Assembly: GCA_964400675.1 (NCBI GenBank)
Contig: CAYNVO010000011.1
Coordinates: forward strand, 4,996 to 68,995
Source: 9FT-COMBO-48-23 sp964400675
GTDB taxonomy: Bacteria > Chloroflexota > Dehalococcoidia > GIF9 > UBA5629
Direction: 5' to 3'
DNA length: 64,000 bases
In this document: piece after piece, positions 17,014-25,987 of the stretch
Position numbering within the stretch: position 1 is the stretch's first letter
Layout: each line of letters opens with the position of its first letter
Notes under the pieces: generated by a model
Database searches by the model: none
Seen by the model: only the letters and a program-made list of their open reading frames with translations
Told to the model about the DNA's origin: nothing
Translations under genes and position numbers: made by a program

Positions 17014-17244
17014 TTTACTTCATGCCACCTCCCCCTTTTTAATGCTTGCCAATTAACCCAAGCGAGGTTATTTTTTCTTAGCATTTCCACACTTTTAGGT
17101 AATACTTCGTTGTTGAAGACAAGCCTACTATTCACAGCAATGATTTTATACTCCTATTAGCCTTAAGGCAATTTGCGACACAAGCTGCATCTGCACAATC
17201 AAGCCAAAAAGTAAACTCGGGTTTTACTGGTATTTCGTCCGTTT

Positions 17245-18561
17245 TCAATGATAGCTGGCCAACTTAGAATCCAATGTTCTTTTTATACGTGTCTCTACAA
17301 ATTCTTTCGTAAGCATTTCATCGTAGCGAAAGTAGACCATGGTAACAGCGTTTTCAGAGCAAAGGCTTGCTTTCAATTTGTCACGTTCCTGTGTTTGTTG
17401 AAAACCATCCTCGCCACCAAAAAATGGGATAGGGTCATAATGTTGGCGTCCCTGATATTCAATTGCCAACCGGAGTTCAGGTACAAAGATGTCTAGTCGT
17501 TGTCTACCTAACCATTCTGGACTTGCTTGATGGACAATTTCATTCTTGGGAAAAATGTCCTTCACCATATTCAGCAGTTCCCTTTCAGATACCCAGCCCT
17601 CGCCAATGTGCGGAATGCCCAGTAGGTCACGTATTTCATTTTCGGCTTCATGCTCGTCGATATTTTTCTCGATGGCTATTCGTTTAATGTAAGGGCCATA
17701 GTGAACCTTCACATTACTACCATACATCGGGTGGCAATAGAAAAGTTCAGAGGGAATATCACGGCAAAGATGGCAAATACCGCTTCGGAACTTAGATTTC
17801 TGATATGAAGCTATAAACTTGTGAGCCCAACCGCTTTCTGCATAAGGATTTTTCTCCTCAACTGCTTTCAAATAGTGCTTCTCCAAGGCTGTTCTGAAAC
17901 ATTCGCAGAAATAAGACTTGCCACAAACCTTACATATGAACCTGATAATCCGGTCATCTATATATGCCGCCAGGTAATCAGGGTGACATTGACACGACGG
18001 AACAAGGTCATCGCCGATAGAAGTAAGAACTTCAACAGGAAGTCCTATATGTCCCCAATACCCCATGCGAATTATGTAACGGGAAACCGTTTTTAGATGC
18101 TTGCTCTTAACCTCGAGTGGTTTCGGGCAAATCAAATTAACGGGCTTCTCTAAGTGAATTACAGGAGAATCGTTATGCCTAACTATAATCGTGAACTCAA
18201 ACCATCCCAATTCAACCACCGATTGCCTGGGTAAATCCTTTAGGAACCAGGGAAGATGAATTATTGAAGGTTGAGGTGGATACCTGTATCTCGATGGCAG
18301 ATGTGAATCCGGCGACCCTATTAGCATATATTCGCGACTTAGAGACAAGCCTTTGGCAAACCGCGAAGGGCCAGGGTTGAAGCCTATTTTGAAACGAAGT
18401 ATCTCTCCAGAAGCGACAAAATTCCTAAGTTGCTTGTCAAATTGCTCAACAACAAGTTGAATAATGAGTTCGGGTAAACTCCGCATTGGTGAACTTAGAA
18501 TCTTGTCCTTCAACCCACATCGAAACAGGTCAAAATCTATGTCCAGCCGGAGAGTAAACAC
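17245..18561 (-). CDS. Zinc-finger protein with C-terminal PD-(D/E)XK (Vsr-like) nuclease
   Basis: 438 residues. The N-terminal 150 residues match nothing I recognise. Two Cys-rich modules follow: C190/C192/C210/C213/C219/C221, and C263/C266/C276 in a GICHLC...YCHPMYG context. The C-terminal domain (about 325-435) has the PD-(D/E)XK core: D357 in RLDIFVP, E368 and Q370 in LAIEYQGRQHY, then FFGG and QERDK. This pattern is typical of very-short-patch/DUF559-like endonucleases. It is predicted to cut DNA, with the zinc modules perhaps for recognition. It shares strand and AT-rich character with the SIR2 gene, hence the defence suggestion. Confidence 0.8.
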   Translation of the reverse strand: MFTLRLDIDFDLFRCGLKDKILSSPMRSLPELIIQLVVEQFDKQLRNFVASGEILRFKIGFNPGPSRFAKGLSLSREYMLIGSPDSHLPSRYRYPPQPSIIHLPWFLKDLPRQSVVELGWFEFTIIVRHNDSPVIHLEKPVNLICPKPLEVKSKHLKTVSRYIIRMGYWGHIGLPVEVLTSIGDDLVPSCQCHPDYLAAYIDDRIIRFICKVCGKSYFCECFRTALEKHYLKAVEEKNPYAESGWAHKFIASYQKSKFRSGICHLCRDIPSELFYCHPMYGSNVKVHYGPYIKRIAIEKNIDEHEAENEIRDLLGIPHIGEGWVSERELLNMVKDIFPKNEIVHQASPEWLGRQRLDIFVPELRLAIEYQGRQHYDPIPFFGGEDGFQQTQERDKLKASLCSENAVTMVYFRYDEMLTKEFVETRIKRTLDSKLASYH

Positions 18562-18723
18562 TTGCTTATTCGCCCAATCTTTTAGAAACTTTAGGCTAAT
18601 CGGTTGGCACTGTCAAACGTACTTTTTCTCAGAACCAAAGAGCCTTATTTGCTATCACTACACTTTTTTCAAATACGCAGGTAACGATTCATCGTTTTGT
18701 TACCCTTCGCCCGGGGCAATGTC

Positions 18724-19266
18724 CTAAATCTGTCCTTTTACCTGGACCGGCAGGCAGGCGACCATGAGATAAACTTCGGTGGCGTGGCTGGCGAGTAGCT
18801 GGTTGGCTTTGCCCAGCAGGTCGCGGTAGATGCGGCCGAGCTTAGTTTCAGGTACCAGTCCCATGCCGACCTCGTTGGAAACGATGACGAAGCTGGCATC
18901 GAGCCTGTCCATGACGGCGATAAGCTGGTTTATTTCAGAAAGCACCCTTTTTTCAGCTTCCGGGTAGTCAGGCTCGTCATGTAGCAGGTTGGAGATGAGC
19001 AGGGTGAGGCAGTCTATGATTACCAACCCGGCATCGCCGATTCCTTTCTCTATTCCTCTGCCGATGCCTGTTGATAGCTCCAGAGTGTGCCAGTTTTGGG
19101 GACGGTCTTTTTTGTGTTCGGCAATGCGAGCCTGCATTTCTTCATCGAGCGCCTCGCCGGTGGCGACGAAGAGGACTTTGTTGCTGAGCTCTTTAGCCAG
19201 TTGCTGGGCATAATGGCTTTTGCCGCTGCGGGCGCCGCCGAGTAGAAGGATGATTTGTTTAGCCAT
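18724..19266 (-). CDS. cobU: Adenosylcobinamide kinase / adenosylcobinamide-phosphate guanylyltransferase
   Basis: 180 residues, the usual CobU size. The P-loop GGARSGKS is at 10-17, followed by FVATGEALDEEM, the HKKDRP segment (whose His accepts GMP in the Salmonella enzyme) and VIIDCLTLLISNLL. CobU phosphorylates adenosylcobinamide and guanylylates it to AdoCbi-GDP for CobS. It is the last gene of the B12 operon, separated from the upstream gene by about 30 bp of repeat-containing sequence. Confidence 0.95.
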   Translation of the reverse strand: MAKQIILLLGGARSGKSHYAQQLAKELSNKVLFVATGEALDEEMQARIAEHKKDRPQNWHTLELSTGIGRGIEKGIGDAGLVIIDCLTLLISNLLHDEPDYPEAEKRVLSEINQLIAVMDRLDASFVIVSNEVGMGLVPETKLGRIYRDLLGKANQLLASHATEVYLMVACLPVQVKGQI

Positions 19267-19296
19267 TGTTGTGCTCCGAAATAGCGTTCATTTGTT

Positions 19297-20103
19297 TTAC
19301 TGTGGTTGAGATTCTTCGCTGCGCTCAGAATGACAGGACGGGAAGATCTCAGAATGACAGGGCAAGAAGTGCTCAGAGTGATGGAGATTTGGATTCTTCG
19401 GTCGCTTTGCTCTCTCAGAATGACAGGAGGGGTTGCCAAGGCTGTACTCCTGTATATCTAATGTCCAGTGGTTGTCCCTGGATATGGGAACAGATTTACC
19501 TATTTTTACGGGCTTCTTGAACGCCGGTCCGTCATATACAAAAGTGTGGAACTCTCCGGCTTCGCCGCAGACGTCGATTTTTGATTTCGCCGCCAGCGCT
19601 TTAAGCTCGGAAGCCAGTTTGCCATCCACCTGCCTGCCCAGCCATTCCTTGCCGAAGAACTCGGTTTTTACGCTGACAACAATGGCTTTGAATCCAGCAT
19701 CGATGAAGTCGGTCAGAAGACGGGCGCTGGCCATCCCCCACAGGGGCAGTATTGCCTTCACTCCTGATTCGCCACAGACCCGGTCTATCCAGTCCTTGTG
19801 TTCCTGCAGATATATATCGCCGGTTATCAAGCCAGTTATGCCTTTGAGCTTAAGCTCGGCTAATGCTTCTTTGAACCCGGCTTCGTAGGTCTCCCAGGTG
19901 ACTTTTTGCTGAAGTATGGGCAGAGCCATAGCCTGTGCCTGTAGAGCTATGAGTTTGCGGTCCAAGCCGTGAGACATAGCTCTGGTTGAGTCCGTGTTTA
20001 TAAAGTTGAGCAGATGGCTGACCTTTAAGCCCTGGGAAATCGCTTTCCAGCAGGCAAAGCAACTGTCCTTGCCACCGCTCCATGAAGCTGCATATTCAGT
20101 CAT
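19297..20103 (-). CDS. DUF71 (Dph6-type) ATP-pyrophosphatase in B12 operon, with repeat-derived tail
   Basis: 268 residues. The N-type ATP pyrophosphatase loop SGGKDS is at 9-14, and the domain continues with GLDRKLIALQAQAM, GITGLITGDIYLQEHKDWIDRVC and GEFHTF, all DUF71/COG2102 hallmarks. Comparative genomics has proposed a B12-salvage branch of DUF71 apart from the diphthamide branch; its position between cobS (ATGA overlap) and cobU fits that. The last ~42 residues, from about CHSERAK to CHSERSEESQPQ, are translated from a dispersed repeat and are unlikely to be part of the fold. The natural end is near LDIQEYSLG. Confidence 0.85.
   Translation of the reverse strand: MTEYAASWSGGKDSCFACWKAISQGLKVSHLLNFINTDSTRAMSHGLDRKLIALQAQAMALPILQQKVTWETYEAGFKEALAELKLKGITGLITGDIYLQEHKDWIDRVCGESGVKAILPLWGMASARLLTDFIDAGFKAIVVSVKTEFFGKEWLGRQVDGKLASELKALAAKSKIDVCGEAGEFHTFVYDGPAFKKPVKIGKSVPISRDNHWTLDIQEYSLGNPSCHSERAKRPKNPNLHHSEHFLPCHSEIFPSCHSERSEESQPQ
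19309..19430. repeat. CTCAGAATGACAGG repeat cluster (CHSERSEES family)
   Basis: CTCAGAATGACAGG occurs at 19324, 19348 and 19414, with a diverged copy at 19372. GATTCTTCG occurs at 19310 and 19392. It is read through in frame by the DUF71 gene on the minus strand. This kind of repeat is common between genes in several bacterial groups. Confidence 0.8.
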
Positions 20104-20831
20104 TGAAACCTCCCAATCAAGATGAGTAGTAGAAGCACCAGAACCTCGGCTATCTCGTTGATGGCTCCGTAGTTATCGCCGGTAAGCCCGCCCAGACGGG
20201 AACGGAAGTAGCTGGCTATGCCGAATGCAACAAGCCACAGGGCTGCCATGAGCACCAGACCCCACAGCTTCAGCAGGGCTACGGCGACAATCAAAGCTAT
20301 GACGGTGGCTATGGTCAGTCTCTGCCAGGTGGCACCCCGTTTGAAGGCAAGTCCCATGCCGGAGTGTTTGGCATAGGGGAAGGTGAAGATGATGGAGACC
20401 ATCACCCAGCGGCTCAAAGTGGGCATGAGCAGCAGGGCTGGCAATATCGGCGCTGCGGAGAGGGAGACATATTTGAGCAGCAGCAGGAGAATGGCGCCGA
20501 CGATGCCGAAGGCGCCGACTTTGCTGTCCGACATTATGTCCATCCGTTCCTTTTTGGACTTGCCGGCGATAACGCCGTCGCAGGTGTCGATGAAGCCATC
20601 GAGATGGTGGGCGCCGGTCAGTATGACCAGAGTTATGATGAGCAGTGCGTTTACCACGGAAGAGGGCAGGATAAAACTCAAGCCATAGTAAAGGCCAAGC
20701 AGGACGACGCCGAGAATCAAGCCGACCAGCGGGAAATAGGTCAGTGATTGGCCCGAGGTCTTAGCTGTGGCCTTGTGCCGTAGTGGTGTGGGGAATATGG
20801 TCAAGAATTGGATTGCTTCCCAGAAACCCAA
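20100..20831 (-). CDS. cobS: Adenosylcobinamide-GDP ribazoletransferase (cobalamin synthase)
   Basis: 243 residues, integral membrane. Conserved acidic motifs: HHLDGFIDTCDGVIAGKSK (two Asp for metal), MSDSKVGAFG and, near the end, GGLTGDNYGAINEI. CobS joins AdoCbi-GDP to alpha-ribazole(-phosphate) at the membrane. It starts at TTG 20831 with GGAG 7 bp upstream, and its stop overlaps the DUF71 start by 4 bp. Confidence 0.96.
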   Translation of the reverse strand: MGFWEAIQFLTIFPTPLRHKATAKTSGQSLTYFPLVGLILGVVLLGLYYGLSFILPSSVVNALLIITLVILTGAHHLDGFIDTCDGVIAGKSKKERMDIMSDSKVGAFGIVGAILLLLLKYVSLSAAPILPALLLMPTLSRWVMVSIIFTFPYAKHSGMGLAFKRGATWQRLTIATVIALIVAVALLKLWGLVLMAALWLVAFGIASYFRSRLGGLTGDNYGAINEIAEVLVLLLLILIGRFQ

Positions 20832-20842
20832 ATTTATTCTCC

Positions 20843-21916
20843 TTATTGTGGTTCGAGCGGTCTGGCTTCGGAGACGCCGGCCTGAGCAAATGTAGCCATC
20901 TGGCTCAGAGTTCTGACGGAGGCTTCAGCCAGTGAGATGCCCAGGACAGCGCCGGTGCCTTCGCCAAGTCGCATATTAAGATTTAGCAATGGTTTCAGTC
21001 CCAGAAACTGTAGCAGCAGCTCATGTCCTGCCTCTGCCGAGAGATGGGCGGAGATGAGGTAATCTCTGGCTTGTGGTGATAAGCCGATGGCGATGAGGGC
21101 GGCAGTCCCGGAGATGAAGCCGTCGATGACCACAGGGATTCTGTAGGCAGCGCCGGCAAGCATAACTCCAACCAGCCCGCCGATTTCGAAGCCGCCGACC
21201 TTGGACAAGATGTCTATCGGGTCCTTGGGATTAGGCTTGTTAATCGATAGGGCTCTTTCTATGACCTTGATTTTATGGGCGAGCTGTTTATCGCCGATGC
21301 CGGTGCCCCGGCCGGTGATTTTCCTGGGCTGTTTGCCGCTGATGGCGGCGAAGATGGCGCTGCTGGCGGTGGTATTGCCGATGCCCATATCTCCAGCGCC
21401 GATGATATCGACTCTCTTAGCCATCTCGGCTTCGACCGTCTGGATGCCGGCTTCTATGGCGTCAATGGCTTGCTGGCGTGTCATCGCCGGTCCCTGTGTT
21501 ATGTTCTGGGTGCCGAAGTCTATCATTTTACATAATAACCCGGGCAGCGGTTGGAAGCCGCCTTTGACTCCCATATCTACTATTATAACCCGGGCGCCTA
21601 TCTGTTCGGCCATGACATTTATGGCGGCACCGCCTTTGAGGAAGTTGAGGACCATCTGGCGGGTTACTTCCTGAGGATAGAGGCTGACCGTTTCGGCAGC
21701 GACGCCGTGGTCAGCAGCCATGATGATTATGGACTTATGTTCCAATTTAGGTGTGGCTTCGCCCTTGATTCCGGCAATTTGAATCGACAGCTCTTCCAAC
21801 CTGCCCAGGCTGCCGTGCGGCTTGGTCAGACTGTTCTGGCGGCTCTGCGCAGCTGCCATCGCTGAGCTATCCAGCGGCTTGATTTCTTTAAGTATTGTGT
21901 CTAAGGAAGTGGTCAT
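20843..21916 (-). CDS. cobT: Nicotinate-nucleotide:dimethylbenzimidazole phosphoribosyltransferase
   Basis: 357 residues, normal length. It shows the N-terminal LTKPHGSLGRLE motif, MAADHGVAAE, the glycine-rich IGAGDMGIGNTTASSA phosphate loop and RLGEGTGAVLG with the catalytic Glu. CobT makes alpha-ribazole phosphate, the lower-ligand precursor for CobS. It lies 11 bp upstream of cobS in the same operon. Together with CobS and CobU it can attach a new lower ligand to salvaged corrinoids. Confidence 0.97.
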   Translation of the reverse strand: MTTSLDTILKEIKPLDSSAMAAAQSRQNSLTKPHGSLGRLEELSIQIAGIKGEATPKLEHKSIIIMAADHGVAAETVSLYPQEVTRQMVLNFLKGGAAINVMAEQIGARVIIVDMGVKGGFQPLPGLLCKMIDFGTQNITQGPAMTRQQAIDAIEAGIQTVEAEMAKRVDIIGAGDMGIGNTTASSAIFAAISGKQPRKITGRGTGIGDKQLAHKIKVIERALSINKPNPKDPIDILSKVGGFEIGGLVGVMLAGAAYRIPVVIDGFISGTAALIAIGLSPQARDYLISAHLSAEAGHELLLQFLGLKPLLNLNMRLGEGTGAVLGISLAEASVRTLSQMATFAQAGVSEARPLEPQ

Positions 21917-21935
21917 TGTTTAAGCTCCTTGCCTG

Positions 21936-22460
21936 TTAATATTCGATGCCGCGCCTGGCATCTGTACCCTCGGTGAGGGGATGTTTAATCATGAGCATTT
22001 CGGTGACTAAATCAGCCCGCTGTATTATCTCCGGTGGCGCCTTCCGACCGGTCAGAACCAGTTCAACTGAGGCAGGCTTTGAATCAAGTATGTCCAGCAC
22101 CTGCTTGACGGTTATCAAGCCCTGGCTGATGGCGATAAAAATCTCGTCGAGTATGACCATGTCATACTTCCCGCTGAGTATCTCTTGCTCGGCGTAGGCT
22201 AATGTTTGATGAGCCTCCTGGCTTGATTGCTCCTTGGATTTTTTAAAGCTATCGCCGACGCTTATCTGGACTATCTCGAAGGGGTTGTACTGCTTTACGA
22301 AGAAATGCTCGCCGCAGGGTAGCCCTTTTAAGAACTGGATGAAGGTCACCTTCATACCCTGTCCCGCGGCTCTCATCGCCAGACCTAGAGCGGCAGTGGT
22401 CTTGCCTTTACCGTCGCCGGTGTAAACATGGACAAGACCTTTGGAGTTTTTTTCAACCAT
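21936..22460 (-). CDS. cobO: Cob(I)yrinic acid a,c-diamide adenosyltransferase
   Basis: 174 residues. P-loop GDGKGKTTAALGLAMRA in the first 30 residues, YDMVILDEIFIAI as Walker B and VLTGRKAP near the end; this is the CobA/CobO/BtuR family. It transfers the 5'-deoxyadenosyl group of ATP to cob(I)alamin or its precursors. Its start lies inside the 3' end of cbiP (8-bp overlap), so translation is coupled. Confidence 0.95.
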   Translation of the reverse strand: MVEKNSKGLVHVYTGDGKGKTTAALGLAMRAAGQGMKVTFIQFLKGLPCGEHFFVKQYNPFEIVQISVGDSFKKSKEQSSQEAHQTLAYAEQEILSGKYDMVILDEIFIAISQGLITVKQVLDILDSKPASVELVLTGRKAPPEIIQRADLVTEMLMIKHPLTEGTDARRGIEY

Positions 22461-23970
22461 GATTCCTCCCCAGAGCGATTTTATAGACCTGTGACATATC
22501 GAGGTTGCTCCTGATTATATCGGCTAGTTTATCATATATTTCCTGTTTGTTTATCGATACTGTTGGGGCTTCGGGCAATCTCCTGAGCTGTCGCAGCCTG
22601 CTCAGAAGTCGGCGTGTGAATTCGCCATTGTGAAATAAGCCGTGGATGTAGGTGCCAAATATAAGTCCGTTGCTGCCGACAATGCCATCGAAGTAATCGA
22701 CTTTACCCTGTGGCGTTTCGAAGACCTGGAGTATCGGCTGGCAGCGCTGGCTTCTGGTCTGCCCCATATGAATCTCGTAGCCAGTGACCTCCATGCCTTT
22801 AAGCCCTTTCAGCAAGCCTTTGTCGGCATAAACACGGGCTTTAACCTGTGTGGTCGTTTTGTCATTGTGAAAGATGGTTGTGCTATTGAGCAAGCCAAGC
22901 CCATTGATGCTGTCGTGCCTGGATTCGACTTTATCAGGGTCATGTATGCTTTTACCCAGCATCTGGTAGCCGCCGCAAATACCTATTACCGGGATGCCTG
23001 ACTGTGCCAGGTGGACAATAGCCTGTGCCAGCCCTTGTTGTTGCAATTTAATTAAATCGGCGATGGTGCTTTTGGTTCCGGGCAGAATGAGCAGGTCTGG
23101 ACTGCCCAACTCAGGTACAGTGCTCACATAGCGGACGGCACAGCCCTGCTCTTCAAGCGGGTCGAAATCGTCGTAGTTGGAGATATGGGGCAGGCGTATA
23201 ACAGCCACATCGACAGTGCCGTTAGCCGAGTCTGTTTGTCTTTCGTCGAGATAGACCGAGTCCTCTTGAGCGATACCCATGTCGCGAAAATAGGGAATGA
23301 CTCCCAGAACAGGTTTGCCGGTGCGTTTCTCCAGGATATCCAGCCCTGGCTTCAGCAGTTGGAGGTCACCGCGAAATTTGTTGATGATGAAGCCTTTGAT
23401 AAGGTCGCGCTCTTGGCTGGTCAGCAGTTCCAGCGTGCCGATGATTGAAGCGAAAACGCCGCCGCGGTCAATATCGCCTACCAGCAGAACGGGAGCATTT
23501 ACCATTCCGGCTATTCTCATATTGACTATTTCTCTGTCTTTGAGGTTTATTTCTGCCGGGCTGCCAGCTCCTTCAATAACCACGATATCATAGGTAGACA
23601 GTAGATGACCTAGAGAGTTCTTGATTATCTTCAGCAGGTTGGGGGTATAGCTGTAATATTGACTGGCCTCCATGTTTTTAGCCACTTTCCCTAAAACGAT
23701 TACCTGTGAGCGGTTATCGGCTTCGGGTTTAAGCAGCACAGGATTCATATGGACGGAAGGCTCGATGCCGGCTGCCTCAGCCTGTACTGCCTGAGCACGT
23801 CCGATTTCACCGCCTTCCCTGGTAACGAAGGAATTTAAAGCCATGTTCTGTGCTTTGAACGGGGCGACTTTGAGGCCGTCTTGCCGGAAAATTCGGCATA
23901 ATCCGGCTGTGATTACGCTCTTACCTGCAGATGAAGCTGTGCCCTGTATCATCAGGGTTTTAGCCGGCAT
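22453..23970 (-). CDS. cbiP: Adenosylcobyric acid synthase (glutamine-hydrolysing)
   Basis: 505 residues. The N-terminal ATPase domain begins MIQGTASSAGKSVITAGLCR, with VVIEGAGSPAEINL and DIDRGGVFA. The C-terminal type-I glutamine amidotransferase domain has LPGTKSTIADL, the nucleophile Cys in GICGGYQMLG and the catalytic His in YIHGLFHN. CobQ/CbiP amidates four side chains of adenosylcobyrinic acid diamide. Its presence without ring-building genes suggests partly amidated corrinoids are taken up and finished. It overlaps cobD by 11 bp and cobO by 8 bp. Confidence 0.97.
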   Translation of the reverse strand: MPAKTLMIQGTASSAGKSVITAGLCRIFRQDGLKVAPFKAQNMALNSFVTREGGEIGRAQAVQAEAAGIEPSVHMNPVLLKPEADNRSQVIVLGKVAKNMEASQYYSYTPNLLKIIKNSLGHLLSTYDIVVIEGAGSPAEINLKDREIVNMRIAGMVNAPVLLVGDIDRGGVFASIIGTLELLTSQERDLIKGFIINKFRGDLQLLKPGLDILEKRTGKPVLGVIPYFRDMGIAQEDSVYLDERQTDSANGTVDVAVIRLPHISNYDDFDPLEEQGCAVRYVSTVPELGSPDLLILPGTKSTIADLIKLQQQGLAQAIVHLAQSGIPVIGICGGYQMLGKSIHDPDKVESRHDSINGLGLLNSTTIFHNDKTTTQVKARVYADKGLLKGLKGMEVTGYEIHMGQTRSQRCQPILQVFETPQGKVDYFDGIVGSNGLIFGTYIHGLFHNGEFTRRLLSRLRQLRRLPEAPTVSINKQEIYDKLADIIRSNLDMSQVYKIALGRNHG

Positions 23971-25057
23971 GGCTTATGACTCCAATTTCTTTTACAGCCT
24001 CGATTAGCTTCTGGCATTCGGGCAGGGTGCGTGGTGCCAGGCGTATGTACTGGGGCAAACCGAAAGAGGTACAGTCACGAACTAATATGCCTTTCTTTAA
24101 TATGGCTTGCCTGAAGGCTGTGGCATTGCCGACTCTGACCAGGAAGAAATTGGTCTGCGATGGTAGCGGCGATAGTCCAATGCCCTCCAGTTCTTTTATC
24201 AGGAAATCTTTGGCTGCACGGATGTTGTTATGACACTCCTCAAGATAATTATCAGCATTTAAGGCAAAGACGCCGGCTTCCTGTGCCGGGGCATTGACGT
24301 TCCATGGCGGGCGGACACGTTTCAGAACGGAAATGATTGGCTCGGCGGCTATAGCGTAGCCGAGGCGCAGTCCGGCCAGGGCATAGTCCTTGGTCATTGA
24401 ACGGAGGATAATTAAATTATTATGGTCTATTAAATCCAGAGATGTCCAGGCGTTCTGGGTGAAGGCGATGTAGGCTTCATCGAGTATGACCAGGCTGTCC
24501 TGCGTACTTGACATAATCTGTATAAATTTTCCTTTGGACATGTATTGCCCGGTAGGGTTATTGGGGTTACACAGAAAAACGGCTTTAGGTCGGTGCTTCT
24601 GGAGTAAGTTTGCAAATTCCTTTATATCCGGCTGGAAATTCGGCTCCTTGAGGACTGGCTGTTTCAATACGCAGGCATTGGCGAGGTGGCAGGCAGTTTC
24701 GTATTCACCATAGGTCGGTTGCGGAATAAGGACTAAGTCATCGGAGTCCAGGTAGGCAGTAGTTACAAGCCTGATTAGCTCGGTGGAACCGCTGCCTATG
24801 ATTAGCCTGTCTTGAGATATATTTAGCTTTTGAGCCAGCAACTGCTTTAATTCACCGGCTTCGGTGTCAGGATAGCATGCTATCGATGTATCGGCTAAAG
24901 CTTCTTTTATGCCGGGTGGTGGCCCGAATGGATTACAGCTAACGCTGAAGTCGAGCACGGTCTCTGATGAGATACCAAGCCTGGCTAACTCTTCATGGTC
25001 TATGCCGCCGTGAACGCAGGGTGAGATCTTATTTATAGCTGGTCTAGGTAACAACAA
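23960..25057 (-). CDS. cobD: L-threonine-O-3-phosphate decarboxylase (HisC-like, PLP)
   Basis: 365 residues, fold-type I aminotransferase family. The start region has CVHGGIDHEELARLG, typical of CobD, then FSVSCNPFGPP. Other landmarks are NPNNPTGQY, LDEAYIAF and the PLP lysine in SMTKDYALAGLRLGY. CobD makes (R)-1-amino-2-propanol phosphate, which CbiB attaches. It lies between cbiB and cbiP with overlaps on both sides. A histidinol-phosphate aminotransferase call is less likely given the operon. Confidence 0.93.
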   Translation of the reverse strand: MLLPRPAINKISPCVHGGIDHEELARLGISSETVLDFSVSCNPFGPPPGIKEALADTSIACYPDTEAGELKQLLAQKLNISQDRLIIGSGSTELIRLVTTAYLDSDDLVLIPQPTYGEYETACHLANACVLKQPVLKEPNFQPDIKEFANLLQKHRPKAVFLCNPNNPTGQYMSKGKFIQIMSSTQDSLVILDEAYIAFTQNAWTSLDLIDHNNLIILRSMTKDYALAGLRLGYAIAAEPIISVLKRVRPPWNVNAPAQEAGVFALNADNYLEECHNNIRAAKDFLIKELEGIGLSPLPSQTNFFLVRVGNATAFRQAILKKGILVRDCTSFGLPQYIRLAPRTLPECQKLIEAVKEIGVISHAG

Positions 25058-25973
25058 AATATATCACCTCGGCAAAGATAGATATCAGGCACCAGATAAT
25101 GGCTGTTACAAAAATGATTTGTCGAGAAGCGTTAATCGTGTCAAGTGATAGCGGGTACTGGTTATCACCAAGTCGGTAATTGTCGATTTTTTCCAGTTGT
25201 ATTCCCAGGGCACCGGCGATGGCGCTCATCGTCCAGCCGGCGTTGGGACTTTCTGTTTTTTTGTGGTCGCGAATCATGATGTGCCAGGCTTGCGAGGCAT
25301 TTTTTCGGCATATAAGAGAAGCCACCACTATTATCAGGGAGGCAATCCGTGCCGGGATGAAATTAACGATATCGTCCAGTCTAGCGGCAAACTTGCCCAG
25401 ATATTCCCATTGCCCATGGTACCCCACCATAGAATCGAAGGTGTTTATTACACGGTAACCTATGGCTCCGGGCACGCCGAAGAGGAAAAAGTAAAATAGA
25501 GGGGCTACAAAACTATCGCATATATTTTCGGCTGCTGATTCTACTGTGGCTGATATAACCTGCTTCTTGTCGAGTTTGGTAGTGTCACGGCTGACCAGAG
25601 ATTGCAAGCGCAGGCGTGCCTGGTCCAAATTATTTTTAGCTATAAGCTTTTTAACTGTGTCAATGGCTTGCCTGAGTCCGCGTAAGGAAAAACTGAATTT
25701 CAGCAAGAACCCGGCGATAATGACGTAAACTATGAGATTAAACTCACTCAGGAGGGATAGCAGAAAGTAAATGGCGGTGACAGTCAGCCCAAGCGTTATT
25801 AAAACCATGCCGATGCCGTAGGTAAGCTGCCGGGCCCTGTCTTTTTTTGGAGCCAGCTTTGTCTCCAGAGAAATTAGTTTGCCCATCCAGGCTATGGGAT
25901 GCCAGGTGTTTGATGGCTCACCAAGGATAAGGTCAAGGGCAAGAGCTATGAGCAGGATTATTACTATTTCCAT
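25044..25973 (-). CDS. cbiB: Adenosylcobinamide-phosphate synthase
   Basis: 309 residues, integral membrane protein with about five helices. Family motifs: LILGEPSNTWHPIAWMGK at the start, VSRDTTKLDK, ESAAENICDSFVAPLFYF and NTFDSMVGYH. CbiB condenses adenosylcobyric acid with aminopropanol phosphate from CobD. It overlaps cobD by 14 bp and lies 14 bp downstream of the ABC ATPase gene. Confidence 0.96.
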   Translation of the reverse strand: MEIVIILLIALALDLILGEPSNTWHPIAWMGKLISLETKLAPKKDRARQLTYGIGMVLITLGLTVTAIYFLLSLLSEFNLIVYVIIAGFLLKFSFSLRGLRQAIDTVKKLIAKNNLDQARLRLQSLVSRDTTKLDKKQVISATVESAAENICDSFVAPLFYFFLFGVPGAIGYRVINTFDSMVGYHGQWEYLGKFAARLDDIVNFIPARIASLIIVVASLICRKNASQAWHIMIRDHKKTESPNAGWTMSAIAGALGIQLEKIDNYRLGDNQYPLSLDTINASRQIIFVTAIIWCLISIFAEVIYFVVT

Positions 25974-25987
25974 GATTTTTCAAGCAC

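Noticed and set aside
17014..17244. A third gene between the SIR2-like and nuclease genes
   Set aside because: No frame of useful length with a start and SD on either strand; only AT-rich spacer.
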